Below, piece by piece: positions 17,012 to 26,785 of a stretch of 64,000 nucleotides of DNA. This DNA is from Desulfatitalea tepidiphila (GTDB taxonomy: Bacteria; Desulfobacterota; Desulfobacteria; Desulfobacterales; Desulfosarcinaceae): positions 2,046,001-2,110,000 of the forward strand of contig NZ_BCAG01000003.1 in NCBI RefSeq assembly GCF_001293685.1. Direction: 5' to 3'. The translations under genes and the position numbers were made by a program. The notes below the pieces were generated by a model. It was not told the origin of the DNA and searched no databases. It saw only the letters and a list, made by a program, of their open reading frames with translations. The number at the start of each line of letters is the position of its first letter. The stretch's first letter is position 1.

Positions 17012-19534
17012 CTACTCGCCCGGGTTTTCCCGTTCGCCGGGATTACTGCTGCTCGCGGCATCGAATCCTTCGACGACCTCACCCCTGCGGATCTTGAACT
17101 GGGCCACCTGTCGTGTCAGGTTGGCAGACAAGCGCTGCATCTCCAGGGTAATACCCACAACCTGGCTTGCACCGGACGCCGTCTGTTTGGCGCGTTCCGC
17201 AGATTCGGTGGTCACCTCTCGCAGATGCTGGGATCGACCGGCCTGGGCATCGGTCAATTGCTTCACATGTTCCGAACGCTGTACGATGCCGCGCATCTCT
17301 TCACCCACGGTATTGGATCGCTCCGTGGCCTTGGCCACCTGTTGGGAAATGTGGTTGGCTTTTTCCACCAGCGCGGAGAGCGCCTTTTGGGCCGCTTCAC
17401 GCCGAGCGCCCTGCTGGCCAGCCATGCCGGCGATATCTTTTGCCAAACGGCTCAGGTCGTCGACCAGTTTATTGACTTCGGATGTATTGTCAGCCAGCAA
17501 GTCGGATGCCCGGGCGATCTCTTCGATGGCACGCATGTTGATTTCACCACCCTGGGCAATTTTGTGCAGAGCACCTTGGGAACGGTCGGTCAGACGGGTC
17601 CCCTCTTCAACCTTATTGGTCGAATCCTTGATCAGTTGGGTAATCTCCTTGGCAGCTTCGGAAGATCGCTGGGCCAGCTTACCGACTTCGTCCGCGACCA
17701 CTGCAAAACCACGTCCGTGCACACCAGCTCTGGCCGCTTCGATGGCCGCGTTAAGCGCCAGCAAGTTCGTTTGTTCCGCAATTTCGGTGATGACGCCGAT
17801 GATGTCTGCAATCTGCTCGGACGAACTCTTAATGGCCTGCATACCTTTAACGGTGGCGTCTACCGTGTTTCGACCTTCTTCGGCTGCATCAAGCACCATG
17901 CGGCCTTGCTCGGTGGCCCGGTTGGCGGCCCGAGTCATCTCTTCCACCGATTTTGCAATCTGGCGCATCGACTCGGTCATCTGCAGCACCTGTTCGCTCT
18001 GGCGCTGTGCGATGGCGGTAACCTTGCCGCCGGTTTCACCCATGGCCGCCACACGTTCCGTCGCAACGCTCGCTTCCTGGATCTGCTCGCTGCTCGCATC
18101 GTCCATCTGTTTCATCTCTTGAATCAGTTGGGTCAACCTTTCAAAAGATTTGTTGGCCACCTCCGCCTGGCTGTTGGAAGCCTGTTGCACCTGGCTGGCA
18201 GTTTCACCCATCTGCGCCACGGTCTCGAGCACCGCGACCATCTGTTTTTCTTCCTGCTCGGCACGGTCGCGGTTGGCCGTCGCGCGTTTGGCCACATCTG
18301 CGGACTGGCTGTTCACGCCTTTGGCAGCATCTTCAACCATGCCGAATGAATCGCGCATGGCTTTCATCATGTTGTTGAACTCACGACCCATCATGCCGAT
18401 CTCGTCCCTCGAACTGACGGGTACGTCGAGGGTCAAATCGCGTTCCCGGGCCACCTGACGAATCGTGTTGGCCATGCCGAGAATCGGGCGCGTGATGTTA
18501 CCAACCAGCAACCAGATGACGCCTGCCAGAACGAGGACGGCCAGCAGGCCGATCATGCCTGCCTGGATTGAAATCTGACGCGCGGGCGCGGTGATGGTTT
18601 TCTCCGGGATGTTCGTGGCCAGACTCCAAGGTTTATCAGAAAAGCCGATCTGGATGGGTGAGAAAGCGTAAAAGGCCACCTGGCCAGACGTCTTGGAAAG
18701 TTTTCTTTCGGTGGCTTCCATACCGTTTTTCACCGCCTGGATGCTCTCCGGCAGGAACTCGAAAAACTCCATCGGTTTGCCGACGTTGCTCCAACGGGTG
18801 GGATGGGCGGCAAAAATGCCGTTGTTGGCGATCATAAATCCATACCCATCCTCGTAAAATCTCACGCGTTTGATGATGGCTTCAAATGATTTCAGAGGGA
18901 TATCGATGCCGACGACGCCCACGACCTGGTCATTGAAACGAATGGGAACGGCCATGACGGTCTTGTATTGTTGTTCGCCATTGATTTCAAAAATGGTGGG
19001 ATCGAAAACGACCTCACGTCCTGTACTCAGGGGGTTCAGATAATAATCTCCCTTGCCCGGGACATTGTACTCTTGCAGGGGCATCAACTCCGGCAGACCC
19101 GTCAGGCGGTTCCAATACGGCACGAAACGGCCCGTTTCATCATGGCCGGCGGCGTTGGCAAACTCCTTGTCCTTATTGTCCAAGGCATTGGGCTCCCAAC
19201 AGGTCCAAACCGCCACGAAGCTGGGGTATTCCTCCAGAATATTCTTAAGAATGCTGTTGATCGTACCCCGGTCCGGCACACCCCGGTTTTTCATACCCTG
19301 CATGGTTTGGGCCAGAGTTCGGGCCGTGTCGATGGCCACCTGCATGTCGGCCTGCACCACCGTGGCCCAATGGCGGCCAACCTCCTTGGCAGCCTCTTCG
19401 GCCTGCGCTAATGCATTGTCGCGTGCTTTCCACCAGATATAGGCAATGGACAAAGAAAGCGCCAAAATAGCTACTAAAAGGATCTGAGCCATCATTTTGG
19501 GCCTTAACCCCAGTGATCTGATCTTATCCAACAT
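17012..19534 (-). CDS. Methyl-accepting chemotaxis protein with periplasmic Cache sensor
   Basis: An 840-residue chemoreceptor. A membrane helix is at about 13-32, a large periplasmic dCache-type ligand domain covers 35-325, a second helix 327-350 and HAMP 352-405. A long cytoplasmic coiled coil follows, with the signalling tip [20 protein letters not shown] (about 620-640) that contacts CheA and CheW. The Cache part contains [11 protein letters not shown] and [11 protein letters not shown], often seen in sensors of small organic molecules; the ligand is unknown. The ATG at 19534 has GGAGG 8 nt upstream; the longer in-frame start would add 15 residues before the signal anchor. A sigma-28 promoter lies 200 bp upstream. 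Confidence 0.93.
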   Translation of the reverse strand: MLDKIRSLGLRPKMMAQILLVAILALSLSIAYIWWKARDNALAQAEEAAKEVGRHWATVVQADMQVAIDTARTLAQTMQGMKNRGVPDRGTINSILKNILEEYPSFVAVWTCWEPNALDNKDKEFANAAGHDETGRFVPYWNRLTGLPELMPLQEYNVPGKGDYYLNPLSTGREVVFDPTIFEINGEQQYKTVMAVPIRFNDQVVGVVGIDIPLKSFEAIIKRVRFYEDGYGFMIANNGIFAAHPTRWSNVGKPMEFFEFLPESIQAVKNGMEATERKLSKTSGQVAFYAFSPIQIGFSDKPWSLATNIPEKTITAPARQISIQAGMIGLLAVLVLAGVIWLLVGNITRPILGMANTIRQVARERDLTLDVPVSSRDEIGMMGREFNNMMKAMRDSFGMVEDAAKGVNSQSADVAKRATANRDRAEQEEKQMVAVLETVAQMGETASQVQQASNSQAEVANKSFERLTQLIQEMKQMDDASSEQIQEASVATERVAAMGETGGKVTAIAQRQSEQVLQMTESMRQIAKSVEEMTRAANRATEQGRMVLDAAEEGRNTVDATVKGMQAIKSSSEQIADIIGVITEIAEQTNLLALNAAIEAARAGVHGRGFAVVADEVGKLAQRSSEAAKEITQLIKDSTNKVEEGTRLTDRSQGALHKIAQGGEINMRAIEEIARASDLLADNTSEVNKLVDDLSRLAKDIAGMAGQQGARREAAQKALSALVEKANHISQQVAKATERSNTVGEEMRGIVQRSEHVKQLTDAQAGRSQHLREVTTESAERAKQTASGASQVVGITLEMQRLSANLTRQVAQFKIRRGEVVEGFDAASSSNPGERENPGE

Positions 19535-19731
19535 GTTTCTTGCCTCCTGTCCGTAGTTGCCGAAATTTTTCCCGGGCAATTTCCATCCGATTCTAAATTC
19601 CTTTTAGTCCGTCAATCCGTGAGCAACATGTCTCACTGGGATTGATTTGCAAAATTTCCCCCCCTCTGAATGAACTCGACCTTTTCAGGTTTCCAGGGGA
19701 GTCCAAATACAAATTGGTAATGCTTTTTCGA

Positions 19732-19758
19732 TTATCGGTTCATTAAAAAAAATCTTTA
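19732..19758 (-). promoter_or_regulatory. Sigma-28 (FliA) promoter for the chemoreceptor gene
   Basis: On the minus strand TAAA (19755-19758), exactly 15 bp, then ACCGATAA (19732-19739). The sigma-28 consensus is TAAA-N15-GCCGATAA, so 11 of 12 bases match. A start near 19725 gives a leader of about 190 nt. The site makes the receptor part of the late flagellar regulon. The rest of the 700-bp gap (19535-20236) holds a family 2 repeat and AT-rich sequence with no gene. Confidence 0.75.
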
Positions 19759-19987
19759 ATATGGGAGGGAAGAATTAAATCGATTCGGTTGTGTGTTCAA
19801 TGAATATAGATAAATCTAAAAGCAATTAAATTATGTATAAAAGCATGGAGCCATAAAATATCATCCGGGTTATTGTCAAACAAAAGATGGACGGCGAATT
19901 TCTTGAAAATTAAATAATATTTGAAACTTGCCAGGTAAAAGGGGCAGGGTTAAGTGTGAGGGGGACCTGTTTTTGAAAGATAAAAAG

Positions 19988-20141
19988 CAATGCCGTTGAC
20001 GTTAGGCGTTTGGTTTCCATTCGGGCGGGGCTGAACCCCGCCCCTGCAACGCCCGGTCATGACAGCTGCTTGTATTATAACAAGATCTCGTAGGGGCGGG
20101 CTTTATGCCCGCCCGCAACGCCCGCGTAAGTTACTGACATT
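19988..20141. repeat. GC-rich palindromic repeat, family 2, copy 2
   Basis: About 154 bp with GGGCGGGGCTGAACCCCGCC and GGGGCGGGCTTTATGCCCGC hairpins, and imperfect terminal inverted repeats beginning AATGCCGTTGAC and ending GTTACTGACATT. It is closely similar to copies 1 and 3. It is intergenic and non-coding. Confidence 0.75.
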
Positions 20142-20236
20142 GAGATAAAAGCTGAATCGATAAAGAGGGATTTGTCCGCCGATCGCTACCGCTGTCGAAT
20201 TGATTTCTTGTCTATGAGCTAAGGGGGGCAGGCCTA

Positions 20237-20644
20237 TCATGACCCCAGAGCCGATGACATCATGTCATTTTGGCGACGAATGAGTGAATTGATCTGCACT
20301 TGTTGAGATAGGGACAACGAGCCGAATTCCACGCCGATCCTTTTAATCATTAAAGAAGCGAAGGATCCATTCAGCGCACTGTCGATGGTCGAAACCAACC
20401 TGGCGGGCAGATTGCGGATAAAATAGCCTTTGCCGGTTGCAAACAGGTCCACATGGAGGTCGCGGCGGCCGCTCAATCTGTTGGAAACCGCATCCAAATC
20501 GACAAACGTGAATGCCATGCCGGTCGAGCTGATCTCCACCATTTGCCCCATCATCTCGGGTTGGGTGTCAACGACGACGTAGACATTTTCATCGACCTGG
20601 GTTCGTTTTTCTTTGCGACGGTTGTCTTCGGAAATCTTTTCCAT
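20237..20644 (-). CDS. PilZ-domain protein
   Basis: A 135-residue protein with the two c-di-GMP-binding signatures of PilZ domains: an arginine-rich N-terminal stretch (NRRKEKR, 8-14) and an [D/N]xSxxG-like motif that here reads EISSTG. IGVEFGSLS is also typical. It would act as a cytoplasmic c-di-GMP effector. The ATG at 20644 is preferred because it places the Arg motif close to the N-terminus; a longer in-frame start at 20737 would add 31 unrelated residues. It is monocistronic, and the partner is unknown. Confidence 0.75.
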   Translation of the reverse strand: MEKISEDNRRKEKRTQVDENVYVVVDTQPEMMGQMVEISSTGMAFTFVDLDAVSNRLSGRRDLHVDLFATGKGYFIRNLPARLVSTIDSALNGSFASLMIKRIGVEFGSLSLSQQVQINSLIRRQNDMMSSALGS

Positions 20645-20968
20645 GTACACTCTTTTTCCCCCGCCCCTGACATTTAATACATGAATGGCGTTTATCTTTG
20701 AAAACACGTAACGGCCGGGAATAATACGGCATCGCATTTAAGCAATAGCCATACCAAAACGTTATCACGTTGTTATTTATGATATTTACTGTAACTTGAT
20801 GGCCCTTTTCAGCTCAAAAAATTGCACCCATAGGGATAAATGCACCTTTTTTGCGCACTTTGAAAAAATCCCGATCAAATTTTGTCCATTGGCTTTTGGC
20901 ACCAATTTCTGTATTCGACCCTGTGAATTGGAACGGGACTCAGAATCATTTTGTGGGGGCGCAACGAC
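20645..20968. other. Divergent intergenic region, pilZ-lgt
   Basis: AT-rich, 324 bp. It must carry the promoters of both genes, but I see no strong -35/-10 pair. Short overlapping reading frames here lack ribosome binding sites and family features. Confidence 0.4.
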
Positions 20969-21835
20969 ATGCAAGCTTTCTGGGATTGGTGGCAGCATCT
21001 GCCGGAACATATCGACCCGGTCATTTTCCAAATCGGCAGTTTCCGCCTCCAGTATTATGGCCTGATGTACCTATTGGCCTTCGGCACGACCTACCTCATC
21101 GCCCGATACCGCCTTAAAAATGAAACCCGCTGGCATGTATCGATCGAACATTTACAAGGCCTCATGACGGCCATGATCCTCGGACTGATCCTGGGGGCAA
21201 GGCTGGGATATGTCGTGTTTTATAATTTTTCTTACTACGCGGTAAATCCTCTGGAAATATTCCTGCCTTTCGAATTTCGCGATGGCATCCGCTTCACCGG
21301 CATATCCGGGATGTCCTATCATGGGGGGTTGGTCGGAACCTTTTTGGGTATGTGGTGGTATTCGCGCAAATATCGGTTGGGCGCATTCACCGCCCTGGAT
21401 CTGCTTCCCCCCTGTGCGGCAGCAGGATATACGTTCGGTCGCATCGGCAACTTTCTCAACGGCGAGTTGTGGGGGCGAGTCACCAGCGCACCGATCGGCA
21501 TGCATTTTCCCAATGCGGGAGACCATGCCTTGCGCCATCCCTCGCAACTCTACGAGGCTTTCGGCGAAGGCATACTTCTGTTTATCTTGTTGTGGTCGTT
21601 ACGCCATCGCATCCGCACACCGGGCGTCATGTTCAGCTGCTACCTGATCGGTTACGGCGTGATCCGTTTTGTCATAGAGTTCTTCAGGGAGCCAGATGCG
21701 CATCTTGGTTTCGTCTTTTTCACCCTCTCCATGGGCCAGATGCTATGCGGCACCATGATATTGATCGGTCTGGCATCGATGATTTTCTTTTTTAAACTTT
21801 CAGGAAATAGTCGTGGAAGCAATCGTCCTGATTAA
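20969..21835 (+). CDS. lgt: Prolipoprotein diacylglyceryl transferase Lgt
   Basis: A 288-residue inner-membrane enzyme that transfers diacylglycerol from phosphatidylglycerol to the lipobox cysteine of prolipoproteins. About seven membrane helices, SGMSYHGGLVG (the H-G-G-L family motif) and the signature GRIGNFLNGELWGR are present. The ATG at 20969 gives MQAFWDWW as N-terminus. The gene ends inside the 3' end of the convergent pdxT, with a 44-bp overlap. Several window proteins (VWA protein, M16 peptidase) are lipoproteins it would modify. Confidence 0.95.
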   Translation: MQAFWDWWQHLPEHIDPVIFQIGSFRLQYYGLMYLLAFGTTYLIARYRLKNETRWHVSIEHLQGLMTAMILGLILGARLGYVVFYNFSYYAVNPLEIFLPFEFRDGIRFTGISGMSYHGGLVGTFLGMWWYSRKYRLGAFTALDLLPPCAAAGYTFGRIGNFLNGELWGRVTSAPIGMHFPNAGDHALRHPSQLYEAFGEGILLFILLWSLRHRIRTPGVMFSCYLIGYGVIRFVIEFFREPDAHLGFVFFTLSMGQMLCGTMILIGLASMIFFFKLSGNSRGSNRPD

Positions 21836-22352
21836 GCTCGGGATGAAAGGTGGTGGCCATGATCTTATCTTTTTGTATAAATACCGGATCGTTACCACGG
21901 CTGGCGTGAACGGTCACCTCTTCACCGACGCGATCGATGCGCGGTGCCCGGATAAAAACCGCGGGGTAGCGTTCTTGTTTCATCACCGGGATGTCGATGA
22001 AGTGAACGCTGCTGGCAATTTGTCGCCCGTAGGCATTGCGGATGACCGATATGGGCAATGCGGCGAGGCTCCCCGCATTGCCATCGACCTGTTCCGCCAA
22101 AAGAATCGAGCCGGCACACACCCCCCATACCGGCATGCCCTCACGGATTCTTTGGTACAGCGGTGTCCGCATATCGAATTCTTCGAGAAACTTGGCCATC
22201 ACCGTGCTTTCGCCACCCGGTATGATCAAGCGGTCAATGGCGTTCAACGCCATGCTGTCCCGCACGATCCGATAGGACACGGCACAACGCTTTAAGTGGG
22301 GAATATGGTCCAGAAAAGCGCCTTGCAGTCCCAATAAACCGACAATCGTCAT
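21792..22352 (-). CDS. pdxT: Pyridoxal 5'-phosphate synthase glutaminase subunit PdxT
   Basis: A 186-residue class I glutamine amidotransferase that supplies ammonia to PdxS for PLP synthesis. GGESTV, the nucleophile segment GVCAGS and the catalytic TTFHPEL are all present, and the length is typical. It follows pdxS by 76 bp on the same strand. Its end overlaps lgt by 44 bp tail to tail. Confidence 0.95.
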   Translation of the reverse strand: MTIVGLLGLQGAFLDHIPHLKRCAVSYRIVRDSMALNAIDRLIIPGGESTVMAKFLEEFDMRTPLYQRIREGMPVWGVCAGSILLAEQVDGNAGSLAALPISVIRNAYGRQIASSVHFIDIPVMKQERYPAVFIRAPRIDRVGEEVTVHASRGNDPVFIQKDKIMATTFHPELNQDDCFHDYFLKV

Positions 22353-22428
22353 ACCACACCCCCTGCAAGCCCGCCAAACGATCGAGCCTGTCTATCACCC
22401 GCTTTGCCGGTTTGTGCGGCCGGACGGA

Positions 22429-23298
22429 TCAAACACCGCGTTCCGCCATTTTAATGTCGAGGGCCTCTTTCTCGAGGCCGATCATGGCGGTACCGAGGTT
22501 TTTGGATATCTCCACCAGCCTGGCAGGATCCTGATAATGGATGACGGCCTGTACGATGGCATGGGCCATTTTAGGCGGATTCTGGGACTTGAAAACGCCG
22601 GACCCGACAAATACGCCATCCGAGCCCAACGCCATCATCAACGCCGCGTCGGCCGGTGTCGCAACACCGCCGGCCGCAAAATTCACCACGCTCAGTCGGC
22701 CCAAATCCCGGGTCTCCTTGACAAGCGCCACCGGAACGCGCATCTGGCCGGCCAATTGAATCAACTGGTGCTCGTCCAATCCCTTGAGGGCATCGATCTC
22801 CTCGTTGATGGCGCGCATATGACGCACTGCCTCGACGATGTTTCCGGTGCCGGCTTCACCCTTGGTCCGGATCATGGCCGCCCCTTCGTTGATCCGTCTC
22901 AAAGCCTCACCCAGATTCCGGGCGCCGCACACGAAAGGCACCTTAAACCGATGCTTCTCCACATGGCGGCTCTCGTCGGCGGGCGTCAACACCTCGCTCT
23001 CATCGACGAAATCCACACCGATGGCTTCCAAGATACGGGCCTCCATGAAATGGCCGATGCGCACCTTGGCCATTACCGGAACACTCACCGCATCCATGAT
23101 CGCCTGGATCATGGCCGGATCGCTCATGCGTGCCACCTGCCCATCCTTGCGAATGTCTGCGGGCACCCTCTCCAGGGCCATTACCGCGCAAGCCCCTGCC
23201 TCCTGAGCGATACGCGCTTGTTCCGGGGTCGTCACGTCCATGATGACGCCGTTTTTAAACATTTCTGCAAAGCCCTTGTTAATCTTTTCTCTTGCCAT
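22429..23298 (-). CDS. pdxS: Pyridoxal 5'-phosphate synthase lyase subunit PdxS
   Basis: A 289-residue (beta/alpha)8 enzyme that makes PLP from ribose 5-phosphate, glyceraldehyde 3-phosphate and PdxT-derived ammonia. [20 protein letters not shown] and [19 protein letters not shown] match the family and hold the two catalytic lysines. It is the first gene of pdxST and is transcribed divergently from the MocR-type regulator, the arrangement known for PdxR control. Confidence 0.96.
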   Translation of the reverse strand: MAREKINKGFAEMFKNGVIMDVTTPEQARIAQEAGACAVMALERVPADIRKDGQVARMSDPAMIQAIMDAVSVPVMAKVRIGHFMEARILEAIGVDFVDESEVLTPADESRHVEKHRFKVPFVCGARNLGEALRRINEGAAMIRTKGEAGTGNIVEAVRHMRAINEEIDALKGLDEHQLIQLAGQMRVPVALVKETRDLGRLSVVNFAAGGVATPADAALMMALGSDGVFVGSGVFKSQNPPKMAHAIVQAVIHYQDPARLVEISKNLGTAMIGLEKEALDIKMAERGV

Positions 23299-23376
23299 GT
23301 TGCTATCCCTCTTCCTGAATTGATGTTGCGCGATATTTGTCTCGCGCTGGATTTATAAAATGTCCGAACGATCTAC

Positions 23377-23431
23377 TGTTGCATTTAAAGCAACAATCGT
23401 TTAAGTTGATTAGTACAATTAATGAATTGTA
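23377..23431. promoter_or_regulatory. Candidate PdxR operators between pdxS and its regulator
   Basis: Two perfect inverted repeats lie in the 148-bp divergent region: TGTTGC-ATTTAAA-GCAACA (23377-23395) and TACAAT-TAATGA-ATTGTA (23414-23431). The second sits just before the regulator's start codon, which suggests autorepression. Assignment to PdxR is inferred from position. Confidence 0.55.
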
Positions 23432-23446
23432 TTATACGTGTCAAGC

Positions 23447-24742
23447 ATGAATTCAAAAAAACCCCTCTATCGAAAGATCGCCGAAATTATCCAGGGACGG
23501 ATCGCCGCCGGCCTCTACAAACCGGGTGAACGCATTCCGCCGATACGCACGTTCACAGGCGAGTTCGGCGTCAACAAGGCCACTGTCCACAAGGCCTTCG
23601 AACGGCTCAAGATCCAAGGATTGATCGAAAACAAGGTGGGCAGCGGTTCCTACGTGCGCTTTCCCGAAAAGATTGACTCGTTTGCCGGCCGCTTCGATTT
23701 CCGGACCGACTATTTGGCGCCCCACCTGTTTGCCCATGAAACGGCACACATCATCTTCAATGATATCTTCTCCAGAGAAAAGCATGGGGCCTTGGCCCCT
23801 ACCCCGGCCGAGGGTGATCCAGAACTGTTACAGGTCCTGAGCCAGTATTACCATGTGCCGGACCACGGCATGCTGATGATATCTGGCGCCCAACAAGGCC
23901 TGGACCTGGTGTCAAAAGTGTTTTCAGCCAAAATCTCGGAATCGATTCTTTTCGAGGACCCGACCTATCCAGGCGCGATTTCCCTGTTCCGCGCGCGCCA
24001 TTTTGTCCCCTTGCAAGATGACGGACCGGATATCGAACAATTCGATCTGCGCCTGACCGGCCAGATTCGGCTCTTTTATGCCATGCCATCCATTCACAAC
24101 CCCACGGGGATGTCGTACAGCCGGGAAAAAAAGGAGGCTGTGGTCCAACGCGCCCGGCAACACCCGTTCTATATTATCGAAGACGATTACCTGGGCGAGT
24201 TGAGGCGGGCCACACCGCGTTTCATCGACATGGCACCGGATCGCACCATTCATATCAAGTCATTTTCACAAACCACGTCCGCCGGAATCCGCCTAGGGTT
24301 CATGGTTGTGCCGACAGATCTTTACGAAAAGTTTGTCTACGCCAAATTCTCATCCGATATCCATTCATTCGGCCTGCTTCAAAAATTTCTACGCGAGTTC
24401 ATCAAACAGGGCCACTACGCGAAACATATCGAAATGGTCGATCGCGTCGCCCGGCATCGCCGGATGCGGCTGTCAACGTGCATCGAAGCGTTCCCGTTTC
24501 TCAAGATCCCACACGAGCAAAACGGATACAGCCTATGGGTCGAATCCCAACTTCCCATGGATTTGTCGCATGCCCCCTGGTGCAGTGGCGATGCGTTTTC
24601 TTTTTCGCCCCGCTTCAAAAACTACTTCAAACTTGCCTTCATGCATATGGACGAAGAGAGGTTCGAACAAAGCCTCTCCTATCTTACAGACTTGATACAA
24701 CGGCATGTGGCCTGCAACTCCAAGGGTGGGTTTAATGAATAA
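23447..24742 (+). CDS. pdxR: MocR/PdxR-family transcriptional regulator (GntR HTH plus aminotransferase-like domain)
   Basis: A 431-residue regulator. Residues 1-75 form a GntR winged helix (YRKIAEIIQGRIAAGLYKPG, then VNKATVHKAFERL). Residues 95-425 form a fold-type I aminotransferase-like domain that senses PLP. ISGAQQGLDLVSKVF, HNPTG and IKSFSQTTSAGIRLGF (the last with the PLP lysine) are visible. Divergence from pdxST indicates that it controls PLP synthesis. The start is uncertain: ATG at 23447 or GTG at 23438, neither with a clear RBS. Confidence 0.85.
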   Translation: MNSKKPLYRKIAEIIQGRIAAGLYKPGERIPPIRTFTGEFGVNKATVHKAFERLKIQGLIENKVGSGSYVRFPEKIDSFAGRFDFRTDYLAPHLFAHETAHIIFNDIFSREKHGALAPTPAEGDPELLQVLSQYYHVPDHGMLMISGAQQGLDLVSKVFSAKISESILFEDPTYPGAISLFRARHFVPLQDDGPDIEQFDLRLTGQIRLFYAMPSIHNPTGMSYSREKKEAVVQRARQHPFYIIEDDYLGELRRATPRFIDMAPDRTIHIKSFSQTTSAGIRLGFMVVPTDLYEKFVYAKFSSDIHSFGLLQKFLREFIKQGHYAKHIEMVDRVARHRRMRLSTCIEAFPFLKIPHEQNGYSLWVESQLPMDLSHAPWCSGDAFSFSPRFKNYFKLAFMHMDEERFEQSLSYLTDLIQRHVACNSKGGFNE

Positions 24743-24856
24743 CGTTCATTCAGAATCGTCGGCCGGCCTCGCAGAGAGTTGTAATATTGCCCCTTCTGGA
24801 TTAAAAGCAGATCCGTCGTTTTCACCTAAAGCCCGATTTCAAGGATCAAGTTTACT

Positions 24857-26464
24857 ATGATTACCCTGTTGGACTATGGCGCCGGAAATGTGCGCAGCGT
24901 GATCAATGCCATCGAAAGTCTGGGGGAGAAGGTGCAGGTGGCTTCCCATCCCGACCATATCCATGGCGCCCGGAAGCTGGTTTTTCCCGGCGTCGGCGCC
25001 TTTGGCAACATGATGCAGATCTTGCACGACAAGCAACTGGTTGAACCGCTGAAGAGATACCTCGCTTCCGGACGTCCATTTCTGGGGATCTGTCTGGGCA
25101 TGCATGCCTTGTTCGAAGCAAGCGAGGAGTCGCCGGGGATCCCTGGGCTAGCATTTTTCAAAGGTCAGGTCAACCGCTTCGACGTCCCCCTGGCCGTGCC
25201 GCATATCGGCTGGAACGGCATCAAGGCGCGTCAGTCGTCACGCCTCTTCAACGATGTGGACAAGGATGAAAAGTTTTATTTCGTCCATTCGTATCATGTG
25301 GTTCCCGATGACCAGGGTATCGTCCTCACCACCACGGATTACGGCTATGAATTTGTCAGCGCCATTCAGCAGGGCCAGATCATCGCCACCCAGTATCACC
25401 CCGAAAAAAGCGGTCCGGCGGGTTTGCGCCTTCTGCGGAATTTTTTAAATTCATCGCTTGAACCAGCGGCCTTGGCCACCGGCCATGATCGAACCCGGTT
25501 GGCCAAACGCATCATCGCCTGTTTGGATGTGCGTGCCAATGACAAAAATAATCTGGTGGTGACCAAGGGAGATCAGTACGACGTTCGGGCGCAGGGTGAG
25601 GTGCGTGATCTGGGAAACCCGGTGGATCTGGCTCAGCGCTACTATGAAGAGGGGGCCGATGAAATCACTTTTCTCAATATTACGGGTTTTCGCGACTTTC
25701 CATTGGCCGATATGCCTATGCTGGAAGTGCTCGAAAAGACCTCTCGGCGGGTATTCGTCCCACTGACCATCGGCGGCGGCATCCGGGATTTCACCGATGC
25801 CAATGGCCGTGCCTATTCCGCGCTGCAGGTGGCCGCGGCCTATTTTCGCTCCGGTGCGGACAAGATTTCCATTGGCAGCGATGCGGTGCCTGTCGTCGAG
25901 GCCTATCTTGAGAACGGCAAAGCCACCGGCCAGAGCGCCATAGAACAAATTTCCCGGGTCTACGGCAGCCAGGCCGTCGTCATTTCCATCGATCCGCGGC
26001 GCGTCTACGTCCCTTCACCCGCAGATGTTCCCTACCAGGTCATTCACACCGATGTGCCCGGCCCCAACGGTGAATCTTATTGCTGGTACCAATGCACGAT
26101 CAAGGGGGGACGCGAGGGGCGACCGGTCGATGCCATCACCCTGGCCCAGACCTGTCAGACGCTGGGGGCCGGGGAAATCCTGCTGAATTGCATCGATCGT
26201 GACGGCACCAATTCCGGGTACGACCTCGAGCTCGTTCGAGCCGTCAAAAATGCCGTTTCCATACCGGTCATCGCCTCCAGCGGGGCTGGTGCATTGTCGC
26301 ATTTTTACGACGTGTTCGCTCTCACCGATGCCGATGCCGCCCTTGCGGCAGGTATTTTTCATCGCCGTGAGGTACCGATTCAGGCCGTCAAGCAATTTTT
26401 AACCGGCAAGGTGGTGATCCGCAGGATTGCGTCATCGCCCCCAACCAGGCCCATACAGGCTTAA
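24857..26464 (+). CDS. hisHF: Fused imidazole glycerol phosphate synthase HisH-HisF (HIS7-type)
   Basis: A 535-residue bifunctional enzyme making imidazole glycerol phosphate and AICAR in histidine synthesis. The N-terminal glutaminase has Cys79 (GICLGMH), His181 and Glu183 (QYHPEKS). The C-terminal cyclase has the catalytic Asp224 (ACLDVR) and a second acid in CIDRDGTNSGYD. Most bacteria keep HisH and HisF separate, near 200 and 255 residues. The fusion, together with segments such as AAAYFRSGADKISIGSDAV and AVVISIDPRRVYV, resembles the eukaryotic HIS7 form. No other his gene is near, and it stands alone between two gaps. The RBS is weak (AGGAT). Confidence 0.93.
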   Translation: MITLLDYGAGNVRSVINAIESLGEKVQVASHPDHIHGARKLVFPGVGAFGNMMQILHDKQLVEPLKRYLASGRPFLGICLGMHALFEASEESPGIPGLAFFKGQVNRFDVPLAVPHIGWNGIKARQSSRLFNDVDKDEKFYFVHSYHVVPDDQGIVLTTTDYGYEFVSAIQQGQIIATQYHPEKSGPAGLRLLRNFLNSSLEPAALATGHDRTRLAKRIIACLDVRANDKNNLVVTKGDQYDVRAQGEVRDLGNPVDLAQRYYEEGADEITFLNITGFRDFPLADMPMLEVLEKTSRRVFVPLTIGGGIRDFTDANGRAYSALQVAAAYFRSGADKISIGSDAVPVVEAYLENGKATGQSAIEQISRVYGSQAVVISIDPRRVYVPSPADVPYQVIHTDVPGPNGESYCWYQCTIKGGREGRPVDAITLAQTCQTLGAGEILLNCIDRDGTNSGYDLELVRAVKNAVSIPVIASSGAGALSHFYDVFALTDADAALAAGIFHRREVPIQAVKQFLTGKVVIRRIASSPPTRPIQA

Positions 26465-26467
26465 AGT

Positions 26468-26621
26468 CAATGTCGTCAACTCAAGGCGTTCAGGTTTCCA
26501 TACGGCCGGGGTTAAACCCTGCCCCAACACCGCCTTTTTATAGCGATTGACTGTATTACAGTCCAAATCTCGAGGGGCGGGCTTTATGCCCGCCCGCAAC
26601 ATCCGCTTAAACTATCGAGAT
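26468..26621. repeat. GC-rich palindromic repeat, family 2, copy 3
   Basis: Starts only 4 bp after the hisHF stop. It shares AATGTCGTCAAC at the left end, CAGGTTTCCATACGG, and GGGGCGGGCTTTATGCCCGC with copy 2. Its hairpins could double as the hisHF terminator. Confidence 0.72.
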
Positions 26622-26659
26622 TGCCCCTCAAGTTGACAGTCCTGTAAAAATTCGTTTCT

Positions 26660-26785
26660 GGACGGCGCCGTAGAAAGGCCAAGATCAAGGCGCGCGACAT
26701 TCCCTGTCCTGAGGCGTACTTGTCTTACGCTGCAAGGACCACGGGATGAGCGCAACGCAGATACTGGGCTTTTTGCGGCGCGGTC
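26660..26785. repeat. MITE-like inverted-repeat element, family 1, copy B
   Basis: A 126-bp element, inverted relative to copy A at 362-488, with the same internal blocks (reverse complement contains TGCGTTGCGCTCATCCCGTG and GCGCGCCTTGATCTTG). The terminal repeats are imperfect here: GGACGGCGCCGTA on the left and GCGGCGCGGTC on the right. The right end reaches into the radC stop codon. Confidence 0.78.

Noticed and set aside
16994-18349. 451-residue plus-strand frame opposite the chemoreceptor
   Set aside because: Antisense shadow; composition mirrors the coiled-coil gene.
20786-21031. 81-residue minus-strand frame upstream of lgt
   Set aside because: No RBS or domain; overlaps the lgt start.
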